64,000 nucleotides of DNA from Pseudo-nitzschia pungens (Eukaryota > Bacillariophyta > Bacillariophyceae > Bacillariales > Bacillariaceae): contig CM074760.1 of the NCBI GenBank assembly GCA_037355855.1, positions 984,501 through 1,048,500 on the forward strand, given 5' to 3'. The position numbers were made by a program, and so were the translations under genes. Position 1 is the stretch's first letter; the number at the start of each line of letters is the position of its first letter. Under the pieces are notes generated by a model that made no database searches, was not told the DNA's origin, and was given only the letters and a program-made list of their open reading frames with translations. Positions 1-10,618 of the stretch are shown here, in pieces.

Positions 1-81
1 AACAACCGACTTCTGATTCACCCTCGACGGACGTGGAATATACATAGCTGATTTGGGGGTCTAAGCAAATGGAACTTCTCA

Positions 82-3000
82 TCAATGAGACAATGGTTGC
101 TCCTTGACCCGCCTTAACTCATTTCCGAAAGAAGGATACTTCACTCGAACACAACCCATGATTCGCTCTGGAAGGTGCTCTTCTTCCACAGCTTCGAGGA
201 GAAAGCCCATGTCGACGACCAGTGTTTTCGCATATCCGAGACTCAGCTTGAGGACACCTTCAGCGACTTGGCTGCTCCCACAGTCAAGGACTATTTCCAT
301 AAACCGCTCGGTACGGACGTAATACTGTTTCAGTCTTGTTCCCATAATTGCCGGGGTGCTGCCAACAGCTTTTCTCACGAGGAAATTTCCCTCGACTATC
401 CTTGGAATCAGTTTAAATGTCTCATCTCTAAATTGATCACTTTCTCCAAAGAAGAACTTTTGACACAGTCTTGATGATGGTGTGCCATCACTTCCGTCAA
501 TGGTACTCATGTCATTAATCGCATAGTAAAAGACTGCGTGAAAGCACTGTGTGGCAGGCACAACAATATTGACCACAAAAACGAAAGCTGGGGTATCACA
601 AAGTTGGCCTTTCTCCTTCATTTCCCTTTCGCGTTTTAGAGCTAACTGAATTCGTTCCGTGGGATGCACTGACATTCCGGACAGAATTGGCTTGTCCACA
701 AGTACACAATCCATAGCAATGAGTTGTCCGATGCTAGACCCTGCGTTCATTTTCTTTCCATCATGTAGATAATTTGGTCCACGGACAAGGAATGAATTTG
801 GATCGGGTTCAGCCCATCGTTCGGACCCGAGTGGCGCAGGTATGTTCCCGATGGAAGGGAAGTTTTCCGAAGTGAAGGTGTCACATCGTTCTCGATTGAC
901 AAACCTTGGATCAAAGGCCGCCAGCTCACCGGTGTTCCGCCTTGCAATCATACCAGAAGTCTTGTCGTTCAAATTTGATAACGACTGTTGTTGGTATGGA
1001 TGTAAGTCAGGCGATAAATCCTCGAAACGGTCAGTTTCGATGGCGTCTCGAATGTCCAGGGTCTGAAGCAACGCTGCCACGCTAAATGAATCAGCATAAG
1101 TTTGTTTCGAGCGCTGGCATATTATTGGTCGTGTTGGAACCCAACCTTGTGGGTTCACTTGTACAACTGCTGTTAGCATACATTCACTTGCCATGCGTCC
1201 CTTTCGATGATGCATGTAACTCTTCGGAGCAGCGATTGTATATACCTGATGCAATGTGCCACGCACGAATCCAGGTTGAGGCGGACAGTCGTCGTGTTCT
1301 GTAGATTCGTAGCAAATGATGAACGAACCATCGGGTTCACATCGCCAGTACCGATTCAGAACGTAATCTCTGGGTTTGGTCCATACTGGCGCAAGGTAGA
1401 GTGGCCTGCAAATTAAGTGCAGCACGTCCATGTGGTCATCAATTCTTTCAATCAATCGGTGGGATGCGGACTGACCAGAATTCGGAGACAAAGGTATTGA
1501 GTTATCGTTGTAGATTGGTGATGCGGAAAGTCGAGCGTACGACATAATGCACATGAAAGCCTCAGCGGGATGAATATTGAGAACCAATTGCGTTTTAAAC
1601 GGTGTGCAGCTCGAGTCGTCACCTGTGGCAGACCGCGAAACTTTCATGGAACGTTCATCGTCTCCAATTTTTTCCTCTTTAAATATACGAAGGCTTTGCG
1701 AACCATTCCCCCATCCACCATCCAAGGGCATCCACTTGGTTCTTCCCTGTTCCAAAAAGTTCGCATCTCTCAGAAAGCGATTGCTTTTCGGAGTTGATCG
1801 ATTGAAATTGTCGTTCCCAGCACCTTTGTTATGATCGTTTTCATCAGAAGAGCACGTTTTCAACGTAACAACATTACTGGGGATGAGAGTACTTGCAGTC
1901 CTTCTTCCTTCGGCAGCAAATCTGTGAGCCCAAGTAGATTGTTTGATGTATTCTTGCTCTAGACAGGCATCGAGCTTGGTTTTCCAAAGCCTGGCAGTCG
2001 TGTAATCGGTGCTTGCAATCGTCAGGCTGTCCTTCTTTTTCAGGGTCCGTTTGAGTCCTGCTTCGGCAACACCTGCTGTCCCCCCAATAGCCGCAGCTCC
2101 ACCCAAGAACAACATGCCCGCGGTGAGGCCGACGCCAGCGGTGACGACTCCCACACCTACAGCGGCACCGGCGGCCATGGCGACCTTGGTAGCACCTACA
2201 ACGCGCTTTGTTTTCACCGACCGTTTCTTCCGTTGTTTGCTCGCAAACTGATTATGGAGTTTTTCTTGCTCGATTCTCTCTCTTTCGTCAAACGAAGATG
2301 GTCTTTTCAAGCCATCGCCCCAATCATATTCTTCACTTTTCGTAGTTTTGAGCATCAACGGATCCGTATTTTCATGTGCATCGTAAAAGTTGTCTATCTC
2401 CAACTCGTTTATTGGAGCACCACCGGATCCGATCGGACGTCTAGGCGATAAATCAAGGTGCGGGTTGGTCGAGTAATGCTCAAACCATTTATCTTCGTTA
2501 TGCAGAACCTCGGGATCCGACCTTCTTTTCCGGAGCTTTCGTCGTCGAAGGAAGGACGTTTTCTTTCGCCGTGTCGAATTAGTGCTATTGACCGATGCTT
2601 GATCCCAGTTGTTATTGGAATCGAAGCCTTGATTCCGATGGTCATCGTCGAGATTCTGGGGACTCAACATCTCATCGGAATGGTTACGACTGTGAAGTTT
2701 TCCTTGTTGACCGATCACCATCTCGGTTTCTTCTGTCCAAGTAATGTCAATGCAGTAGAGGGATATTTTCCCGGTCGAATTGGAGACGGATGGCATCGAA
2801 GTGGACAGAGACGAGCTGCTTCGTTGTTCCACATACAGGTCACCAACTTCACACCCGGCCTGCCTAGATATTTCGAAAGTCGCTGTGGGATCTTTGGAGC
2901 CATTTGTTGCGTCGATTTCATAGTTTTTAATGTTGTTTTTGTCTTTGTCTTTTTTGCTTGGTTTGTGCCAGTACGACAAGTTCTGGTTGGAATGGAAGAC

Positions 3001-3189
3001 AAAATATCGATCTTGCCAGTAATTGTTGCGATTGCGTTTCAACATCCATCCTTCTAGAAGAGTCTCTGGTCTGTGGATGTCGTTTTTATCATCAGAGCTC
3101 TCTGGTGTACGAGGCGTTGCGACGGAAGATCCTCCGAAGTGGTTCAACGAGGAGTCTTCTCCGGCATCGATATAGCCATTCATCGGCAT
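82..3189 (-). CDS. PH - START-like - DUF1336 (EDR2-type) lipid-binding protein
   Basis: A 1035-residue single-exon protein. An ATG at 3189 is the first real methionine; the frame stays open slightly upstream without one. Residues about 42-160 start as a pleckstrin-homology domain (LLEGWMLKR, then YWQDRYFVF). The closing PH helix (TARLWKTKLDACLEQ) only comes at about 397-411, after a long Ser- and basic-rich insertion that ends in a Gly/Ala-rich hydrophobic stretch at about 332-372. A START-like section follows (about 540-700; APVWTKPRDYVLNRYWR, GTLHQVYTIAAP). The C-terminus is the DUF1336/EDR2 C-terminal domain (FKLIPRIVEGNFLVRKAVG, YYVRTERFMEIVLDCGSS). This architecture matches plant EDR2 and related proteins, which bind phosphoinositides and sterol or lipid ligands at endomembranes. 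Lipid sensing or transfer is inferred from the family; the ligand is unknown. Confidence 0.87.
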   Translation of the reverse strand: MPMNGYIDAGEDSSLNHFGGSSVATPRTPESSDDKNDIHRPETLLEGWMLKRNRNNYWQDRYFVFHSNQNLSYWHKPSKKDKDKNNIKNYEIDATNGSKDPTATFEISRQAGCEVGDLYVEQRSSSSLSTSMPSVSNSTGKISLYCIDITWTEETEMVIGQQGKLHSRNHSDEMLSPQNLDDDHRNQGFDSNNNWDQASVNSTNSTRRKKTSFLRRRKLRKRRSDPEVLHNEDKWFEHYSTNPHLDLSPRRPIGSGGAPINELEIDNFYDAHENTDPLMLKTTKSEEYDWGDGLKRPSSFDERERIEQEKLHNQFASKQRKKRSVKTKRVVGATKVAMAAGAAVGVGVVTAGVGLTAGMLFLGGAAAIGGTAGVAEAGLKRTLKKKDSLTIASTDYTTARLWKTKLDACLEQEYIKQSTWAHRFAAEGRRTASTLIPSNVVTLKTCSSDENDHNKGAGNDNFNRSTPKSNRFLRDANFLEQGRTKWMPLDGGWGNGSQSLRIFKEEKIGDDERSMKVSRSATGDDSSCTPFKTQLVLNIHPAEAFMCIMSYARLSASPIYNDNSIPLSPNSGQSASHRLIERIDDHMDVLHLICRPLYLAPVWTKPRDYVLNRYWRCEPDGSFIICYESTEHDDCPPQPGFVRGTLHQVYTIAAPKSYMHHRKGRMASECMLTAVVQVNPQGWVPTRPIICQRSKQTYADSFSVAALLQTLDIRDAIETDRFEDLSPDLHPYQQQSLSNLNDKTSGMIARRNTGELAAFDPRFVNRERCDTFTSENFPSIGNIPAPLGSERWAEPDPNSFLVRGPNYLHDGKKMNAGSSIGQLIAMDCVLVDKPILSGMSVHPTERIQLALKREREMKEKGQLCDTPAFVFVVNIVVPATQCFHAVFYYAINDMSTIDGSDGTPSSRLCQKFFFGESDQFRDETFKLIPRIVEGNFLVRKAVGSTPAIMGTRLKQYYVRTERFMEIVLDCGSSQVAEGVLKLSLGYAKTLVVDMGFLLEAVEEEHLPERIMGCVRVKYPSFGNELRRVKEQPLSH

Positions 3190-4458
3190 GTTGTGGTTCA
3201 AGACAATGCTTAGGCACTGCTGCTTATCAATCCACCACTACCTGGCACTATGATCCGTGCGGTATCGGACACCGAACAGCGGAGGGAAACGGAAGCTGTT
3301 GTTTGTTGTTTGGGTTCTGGAAAAGCTGGGATACGGCAACTTTGTCGAGAGAACTGGCAACTCGAACCAACCACTAATTTCTACTGGCACCGTCAAACAC
3401 GTAAACTCCTACTGTTTTCTCTACGGGCAGATTTATTGTTGTTGGATTCACGATGTTGCCGTTTCAAACAGAGAGCGTAAAAGTGCAAGTGACACGTTGA
3501 TCAAAAAAATTCTCTCACTGATTTATCGGAACCCGGAAAGATATATATGTCGTATTTATGTTGGAACACATAATAAAAATGTGGAACGCACTGGTAACGG
3601 ATTGGTGCAAATCGAGTTACTCGCCAGATTTGAGAGAGGGGTTATTTATGTTACATGCGAAATCCGTTAAGAAGAGCGCAGCGGACACATCCTTCTACCG
3701 GTATGTATTGAACGTACAATGAGAATCCCCATCTGTTGATTGAGACATTCAATTGAGAACAAAGCGTGGAAAACGGGGCCTAGATACCTACCGGGTAATC
3801 TTAGTCAGTTACTCCGTTTCCTTTGCTGGATGAGGCAACACACGCAGTTGACACGTGCTTGAATTACGGTACGTACCCGTAACGCAGTCGCAGACTGAGA
3901 GGAGGATAGTATTACTACAACAAAATACATAGCTTACTAGAGAACTACGGTATTGACAAGGCTCCTCTGCGAAGATTCACTGGGACAGAAGAGACATAAA
4001 TGGTTCTATATCCTTGCTGTCATGAACACTTTCACTAATTACTAGTACCAACATTTCCATTGGAATAATTGAAATGAACTTTTATGAAGTCCCCTCAGTC
4101 ATCTCTGTTGATTAAAACTCAGCTGTTTGTTTTTGAATGTATCTAGCTACAACAGATCCATTAGAGCCCCTGGTATACAAATGGATTTCCTGAATGGGCC
4201 CCTGTTCAATAGTGGGATGGAAACCATTTGGTTCCAATACTGTACAAGCACAAGAACAACCTCACAACAGTTACGCTCTAGAAATCCACCATCTCCTCTT
4301 TGAGCCCCCCAGAGGATTTACATAGGGAAACAATGATAATGGTTAGTTGTGCATTCACAACAGATATATTTGAGAGAGCTCGTTCTTTCATCGATGACTC
4401 CTTCATGAATCGCGAAAGCTGCGACATGCTCAACCAATTTTTAGGTCGAGCAATGCGG
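3190..4458. other. Intergenic, no gene seen
   Basis: About 1.27 kb upstream of the PH/DUF1336 gene and downstream of the SET gene. Short open frames here lack domain similarity and look like chance. AT-rich patches (around 3500-3600) and a TACGGTACGTACC word near 3868 are the only features noted. Confidence 0.6.
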
Positions 4459-6380
4459 TCATCGAACACAACGGGAGCATTGGCAATGGAACAAATACCT
4501 CGACCTCAACTCTCGTTGCCGCCTGTTCCTGGCACTTATGCTGTTGCTCGGATTTGGTCCGAGGTTGACGTAACTGATGCAGATTTCTTCCCCTCTGCGG
4601 ATATCTTTCTTCGCCACAACATCGATGTTACAGTCTACGTATTCCTGACCCCGTACTTCGGCGTTCGGATCGCACGAATGATTCATCCTAGCCGTCAGTG
4701 TGAATATTCCCCCCATTTTGACGACACACTGGTTGCAAACAACGAACACGAGGAAACGATGCACGATTGTTTTTCAGTCAAAATTAAAATTCGAAATGAG
4801 TGGTTTGATTCGATGCTTTTCAATTCTTCAAAGATGATCCATGCCGCACATTCAATTTCGTTTGCACCACGATGCCGTCGATGCCCTACCTTCTCTTCGA
4901 CCATTCGATCCATGTCTCTCGTCAGTTTCCCGTTTTTCGAACCCAAAATCCTCGCAACGTCCGAAACAGCTTGTTGTTGCCGACTGGACCCTCTCCCACC
5001 CGTCTTTCGGATCATGGCTTGGTAATAGGTTCGAAACGGCGATCCGGTTGTCAGGGATATAGCGTTTCTCTGCGCGATCGCAGCGATCTTGTGAAATCGC
5101 TTCGAGGAAAACAAGGAATCGCTTCCGCGTTCACCTTCCGTCAACCGGATGCCATCCGCTATAGCTTCGTATTCGTTTTCAAGTGGCTGCGATGACGCCA
5201 TGCTCTCGCCGTTGTCGTCCGGTGACGACGACGAGCTCGATCCCAAGCCGAGCGACGGAATATCTTCGGCTTCTCCACACAACCCCCGAAAGGGCGAGTC
5301 CGGTGCATCGGCGTTGCCGTAATGATCTCCGTTGGCTTGTTTCGTGCGGTACAGGTGAACGTGAGACACGAACATTTTGGCAGCCAAAACCAAAACGGGA
5401 TCGATGTCTACAACGCAGTCGTCGGAGGCTTCTCGGTTCTCTTCACTGTCGGGGGTTTGGTCCGGATCATTTGGGCTCCGACCGAGTCTTTCGGTTTCGT
5501 TCTTCACGACGGTACGGACCAATCCCTCGATCGCACGCGTGCATCGACAGCAGCTGCCCACTGCCCGCAAATGGTTTCTGGCGCAGAATCGATTGCAAAA
5601 GATGGATCCGCAATCCCGACAGGTGACGCGCCCGCTCTTTGCATCCAAACACATGCTGGCAGCAGTCGTCCTAGGAATGGAGTCCCCCGTGCCGCGACCC
5701 CCCGACTCCTCCTCCGTTGCGACGAAAATGTTCTCTTGGGATCCCGGCATCGGATCGTCGTATTCGGGAACGGGCCACAACTCCGAGAATGGTAGACCTT
5801 CTTTCGACAAACACGAGGCTGGTTCCAGGGACCGGAAGCACATCTGGCAGGCGCGAACCGCATAGAGGTTGCGTGTCGCAACGGCACCCGTGGCCGATGG
5901 CGCGGAAGGCACCTGGACTCCCTCGAGCGCCTTCTCCGTAAATATCACCCGGCCCTTGGAGATGTTCCTCGTGGCAACCAGAATGTTTCCTTTTTGTTCG
6001 CAAGAACGGTCCAGGATCCGGACGGGTGGTTTCAGAACGTGACCATCGGGGGACAAGCAAAACGCTCGCAGAGAAATCTGGTCCTGCTCCGGGACGTTCT
6101 TGTCCGGTAGTTCGAACGTCGTCCTCTCGTTTGTGTTCGCACCGGGTCGATCGCTCGGCATCATCGCTGCACCATCGCTCTGTTTCGTGTCGTTTTCATC
6201 GTCGCTCGTCGTTTTCCAATCCGCGGCTGCCATCGACTCGGTCGAAAGGCCCCCCAACAGAAAACCCCAGCCTTCGTCGCTGCTTCCGCTGCCGGTACTG
6301 CTGTCGTCGGATCTCGAATCATCGTTCTGGACACTGCTTGCCGAAGGATGCATCGTTTTCAACAAGTTGGCATCGACCAT
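4459..6380 (-). CDS. SET-domain (SMYD-like) lysine methyltransferase with MYND-type cysteines; one frame break
   Basis: Starts at the ATG at 6380. The N-terminal about 100 residues are acidic and Ser-rich. A zinc-binding MYND-like cluster follows (CQMCF, later CRDCGSIFCNRFC and CCRC). The end holds the SET signature (GGIFTLTARMNHSCDPN, GEEICISYVNLG) and a CQCSRC post-SET zinc knot, so it belongs with SMYD-type enzymes that methylate protein lysines using S-adenosylmethionine. The long N-terminal frame runs 6380-4695 and the C-terminal frame, shifted by one base, covers about 4764-4459. Near 4745-4770 I find no GT-AG intron of believable length that joins them in frame. This is therefore a one-base indel (assembly or real) or an unrecognised intron. 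Function is from the family; the substrate is unknown. Confidence 0.78.
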
Positions 6381-7394
6381 CGAACGGTTTGGACGGTTGC
6401 TGTACTAAACCCGAGATGATGATCTGCACTACTTCTCGTATTGAATGTCGGTGCAAGTAAGGCTTACTGGCAAGTACTGTAGCTTCCTAATTCCATGATG
6501 TTGTATGATAATATGATGGCATGATGGCTGAGATGATTGGTATGATTGAGATGATGATACCGGATACCGGATAAGGTTACCGGACACCAGACACCGTCTG
6601 CCCCGAGCCCCGAGTTCCGCCGACGGATAGACAGAACTGATGAATAATGAAGCAACCACAAGCCTCGTCCATAGCTTAAAATATATGCCCTTGTTCTTAT
6701 GACGCACGCATGATATGCCCTTGTCGATGGGAATTATCTCGATCAAGGATCGATGGTATCTTATCTCCTAATGAACGAAGGCATTCGTTTCTCACTCGAT
6801 GAGGTTACGCACAAACCGATAAGAATGATGGTGTAGAACAAAGTAACCATGACGGCGCATCGAAAGGACCGTCATCGACACCATCCGGGCGCCAAGTTTT
6901 CGAGAAAGATGGTCGTGACACGGATCTCTGCAGTTCCCGCACGGCGCATCGTTGTGCAGCAGCGGAACCCTATTATTCGTGAGTAAAGTTTGCAACGGCG
7001 ATTGCTCCTGGCAGACCTTCTTGTTGGTGTTGACAAGGTGGCATCCAAATTGGAATATTTCTACGAGTAATAAATTTGAGGGTGCAAGTGACAAGTTCCG
7101 AGTGTAAATAAATTCGAGATTTATTTTATTGATATGTATAATGATATGTATTTGAACTATCGTTTGTTGGTGGGGCGGAAACTGGACGGATGGCGCTTGG
7201 TTGTTTTTTAAATGCCAAAGCGTTGATTTGATATGGTTTGTATCGACGATGTTCTTCTTCTTGTTTCATACGGTATGTATGTTCCATGTTCTATTTTTAT
7301 TTTTTTTTTTTTGGTTGTGTTTTTTCATTTCTGTTCTTCAATTTTTTGTTGGATCCGTCGTCTCCCTCGTTGCCCTATCGAATTTCGAAATCGC
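6381..7394. other. Intergenic, no gene seen
   Basis: About 1 kb between two minus-strand genes: 5' side of the SET gene and 3' side of the secreted-protein gene. It holds ATGATG-rich sequence (6475-6560) and T-rich tracts at 7285-7350. No supported coding frame. Confidence 0.6.
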
Positions 7395-8186
7395 TTAGTT
7401 GGGGTTCTTGATGAGCTTGGCCACCTGGTCGACAAAAGTCTCTTCGTCGCCGCCGTAGTCGTTGGTTTCGCCACAGTCTTTGAGAACAATGGCGCACTTT
7501 TTCATGGTGGCAAACTCCTCCATCTGGTGGGCCCGCTCGCAAAAGAGTTTTTCCCACGCCTTGTGCTCGCTGGAGCTGGCGAGAGCGACACCAAAGTCGG
7601 CGCCCGAGAGGGAAGAACCAAGGGCGGCATCGTCATCGACTTGGCAGAGGTTGCAACCCCAGTTGCCACCCCAGACATATCTGGTAGACATATAGCCCCC
7701 GAGGTTGGGCTTGTTGCTGTCCTTTCCGCGGAGGTTGGCAACCATGTCGCTGAAGGATCCTGGTCCGAGCTGAAGACGATGATTACAAATACGAATGGAA
7801 TAGTCCGGAATTGTTTTGGAATTGAATGAAATGGAATGAAATGGAATCCAACGGATGGGATGAGATGAGATGAGATGGGATGAGACGAGATACAAAAGGA
7901 ATGGCGTCGTCTATCTCCTCGAGGCAAGAGGGAAAAATTGGTGTGCAGAGCAACCGCAACTCACGCTTTCGGACTCGTCGGAGATCATCTCGATGTCGGG
8001 ATTACTCTTGTAGGCCTCGTTGAAGGCTTCCATCATGGTTTTTCCGAGAAAGCTCATGGCTTCCTTGGAGGGCTTGACGGAATCGGCCAACTGGAAGGTA
8101 GTCTCCGACTCGCAGTGGTAGACGGCAGAGACAAAAGGGGAGGCAGCGACGAGGGCAAGAGCGGTGGCAAAGATTTTCATCATCAT
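7395..8186 (-). CDS. Small secreted protein of unknown function, two exons
   Basis: Exon 1 is 8186-7965 and exon 2 is 7769-7395, joined across a 195-nt GTGAGT...CAG intron (7964-7770) in phase 0. The product is 198 residues. It begins with a clear signal peptide (MMMKIFATALALVAASPFVSA), so it enters the secretory route. The mature part has several cysteines (YHCESE, GNWGCNLCQVD, KLFCERA, KKCAIVLKDCG) that could form disulfides. No plastid Ala-Phe motif follows the signal, so it is probably secreted or in the endomembrane lumen. I do not recognise the family. The intron carries a GGATGAGAT microsatellite. Confidence 0.75.
7853..7890. repeat. GATGA-type microsatellite in intron
   Basis: Imperfect run of GATGA/GATGG units within the single intron of the small secreted-protein gene, following AATGGAATGAAATGG sequence. 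Confidence 0.8.
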
Positions 8187-8632
8187 GGTGGAAATAAGTT
8201 TGGTAGTTGGTTGGTTGATTGGTTTTGATTGTTTTTTGGTTTGCTTTTGAGTTTGGATCAAAGTTGATTTTGTGAGAACTCGGAACGATGCCCCCGAGAC
8301 GCAAGTTTTTGCGGATCGATCCATTTGTTTGCCTCGCTTCTCTTTCCATTCACCATCCATGTGTACCAGATCCACAGAAAACTCCGTCGAGGTTGGTACT
8401 CGGCGCGTGTGTTGTTGTTCTAGTCGTAGATGTGGCGGTGTATCCCCATTCCCACGGGCAAACGGCCTTGCGAAATCGATTGAGTTTCTTTGGTTGCGTT
8501 CTATTTTGGTCGATTCATTCCCACCCCATCGCGTCCCATTACGTGACGTGACGTGGTTGTGCTTTGTCGATGGATGGGAATGCGGTATGCATAAGAGAGT
8601 GTGGGGCGAGAACGAATCGTTCTTTCAGCCTT

Positions 8633-8773
8633 GGAATCGGGGAGACCGTTTGCCGGTGGGAATCGATCGATTCATCCATGCAGCTAGACAGTACATAATA
8701 CGATAAAGTTGCTGCACCAACACAAATCCTTCGGAATCGGTTCGACCGTTTGCCGGTGGGAATCAATCGATCC
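8633..8773. repeat. Pair of direct repeats, 100-bp offset
   Basis: A roughly 40-bp element at 8633-8672 (GGAATCGG, then GACCGTTTGCCGGTGGGAAT) recurs at 8733-8773 with few changes. The 21-base core is identical at 8644-8664 and 8744-8764. Confidence 0.85.
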
Positions 8774-9288
8774 ATACGGCGCAGTAAGTTACTACAGTAC
8801 TTCACAGAATGTGCATCCGATATTTACATCTCGAGTGGATTGCATACCGGATCACAACGTGCAAGATCCATTCATTCATTCCCATCCGGACGGACCGCAC
8901 CATCTGATCGGATGCCCTTCCTAAGACCTTACACTGTCTACAACTATCACAATACCGACGTTTCCATCGGGGCGGTATTTGCAATTCGCAACGGACGCGG
9001 ACACTAAATTACTCCAATGCGGATGCGGACACCAGAAGCGGAGTGAGGGAGAATCTCAAGTAAGATCTTACTCGTACTCTTAGTACATACGAACGAGTAC
9101 GTGTTAGGTACAACTCCTATCGAAGACTAATACCGTAGGTAAGTTCATGGTGCCGTTTCGATTTTCATTCCACTCCCGCCAGAACGGTTCAATTCAATCA
9201 AGAATCACCTTTCTCCCGAAACTGGGCAGAGCGCAGAGCAGGAAATCGTTGACCAGCGACAACACCATCCCAACTCACAACACGGCGT

Positions 9289-9336
9289 TGCCATTGCCAT
9301 TGCCATTGCCATTTCCATTTCCATTTCCATTTCCAT
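9289..9336 (+). repeat. CCATTG/CCATTT hexanucleotide tandem repeat
   Basis: About eight head-to-tail six-base units (CCATTG changing to CCATTT), about 175 bp upstream of the phosducin-like start and probably in its 5' leader or promoter. Confidence 0.85.
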
Positions 9337-9510
9337 CATCCTCCAGTGATTCCATACCAAAACATAGACAACTGCAAGTGCAAATGCACGTGCAAGTGCA
9401 AGTGCAACTCCAATTCACTTCACTTCACTTCAATCAATTCAATCCAATCCAATCCAATCCGGATCGATCCAGCCATCCATCCAGAAAAACAACCAATCCA
9501 CCAATCCACC

Positions 9511-10395
9511 ATGCAGGGCCGGGGAGTCACCAACTTTTCGAACGACAGGCCCACTCACGGGTACACGACGCGGACCACCGAGTTTGACGACGAGCTCATC
9601 CGGAGGGGGATCGTGACGACGGAGCAGGCCATGATGGCCAAGGGCGCCTCCGCGGAGGAAGCGATTCGCTTGGCGCGGGAAAAGAAAAACGAGGGCGAGC
9701 CCGCGGCCGACGGCGGAGCGGTGCGGGCAAGCGGGGACGGCACCGCCAGCGACGACTTTGACGACGACCACGACAGCGACAGCGATTTTGGGCTCGACGA
9801 CGACTTTGACGACGACGCCTTTGTACAGCGCTACCGGCAGGAACGATTGGAACAACTCAAGAAAGAGCAACAAACAAGAAAGGACAGCGAACTAGCACTG
9901 GCAATGGAACTCCAATCCCGGGCCACCCCGGTCCTGCACATTTCCCGGGAGCAATGGAGGGAGCAGGTCAACGAGGCATCCGTTAAGGATTGGGTGATTG
10001 TCACCATGGTGGAAGCCTCCGGGGATCGCCGGGACCGCGTCGTCCAGGAACTCCACAAGTTGGCCCGGGAGTTTTGCGGATCCGGCAACGACGATTGCAA
10101 GGACGATTCTAGCAACGACGAATCCGACGACGAATCCGACGACGACGACGAATCCGACGACGAATCCGACTCCGAAGCCGACGACGAGAATCGGCTCCGG
10201 CGACGACGCCCCCCCCGGTTGCGAACCATCGACGCGGCGGACGCCATACCCAACTGGCCGGAGGAACGCGTCCCGGCGATGTTTGCCTATCGGGACGGGG
10301 TCAAGCGGCACGAATGGATCGCGAGCCGGAGGGGAGAATTTCCGTCGAGGGACTTGTTGGAGGAGCTCTTTCGGCGGTGGAGCGTGATACGATAA
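9511..10395 (+). CDS. Phosducin-like protein (thioredoxin-fold chaperonin co-factor)
   Basis: 294 residues, single exon, ATG at 9511 in a CCACC context. The N-terminal helix (TEFDDELIRRGIVTTEQ), the middle FVQRYRQERLEQLKKEQQ helix and the region after ISREQWREQVNEAS match phosducin-like proteins of the PDCL2/3 type. These deliver actin, tubulin or other clients to the CCT chaperonin. A thioredoxin-like fold follows (DWVIVTMVE, then AIPNWPEERVPAMFAYRDG). It is interrupted at residues about 195-237 by an Asp/Ser/Glu-rich acidic tract followed by an arginine cluster (RLRRRRPPRLR). No WCxxC active site is present, as usual for the family. Client range is inferred. The gene converges on the LRR gene, ending 223 bp from it. 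Confidence 0.83.
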   Translation: MQGRGVTNFSNDRPTHGYTTRTTEFDDELIRRGIVTTEQAMMAKGASAEEAIRLAREKKNEGEPAADGGAVRASGDGTASDDFDDDHDSDSDFGLDDDFDDDAFVQRYRQERLEQLKKEQQTRKDSELALAMELQSRATPVLHISREQWREQVNEASVKDWVIVTMVEASGDRRDRVVQELHKLAREFCGSGNDDCKDDSSNDESDDESDDDDESDDESDSEADDENRLRRRRPPRLRTIDAADAIPNWPEERVPAMFAYRDGVKRHEWIASRRGEFPSRDLLEELFRRWSVIR

Positions 10396-10618
10396 TAATA
10401 ATACTAGTAGTGATTATGATGATGATCATTAAAAAAACGCACGAAACGGCAGCCGAACGTTCCGGTCGTTCTAACGATCTTAGACCGCATTGGGTTCCAT
10501 GCCGACGCGGTCTCTGGATATAGTAGTTACTAGTTTTACAGACCATCTCCTGCCTACCTGTAGACGTACAGTGCTTCACTGTAAAAAAAAATAATTTTTC
10601 TAATTCTAAAGCATCACG

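Larger units (their letters stand above)
8187..9510. other. Divergent intergenic region between secreted-protein and phosducin-like genes
   Basis: About 1.3 kb upstream of both genes, so it should hold both promoters. It contains a pair of direct repeats 100 bp apart (8633 and 8733), a GTAAGTTAC word (8784), TACTCGTAC (9069), and close to the phosducin-like start a run of pyrimidine-rich CCATT repeats (9289-9336) and CAAGTG repeats (9371-9410). No coding frame is supported. Confidence 0.6.

Noticed and set aside
9346..9510. Upstream extension of the phosducin-like frame (Cys/Lys-rich leader)
   Set aside because: Encoded by CAAGTG-type repeats; the ATG at 9511 starts the family-like sequence and has a better context.
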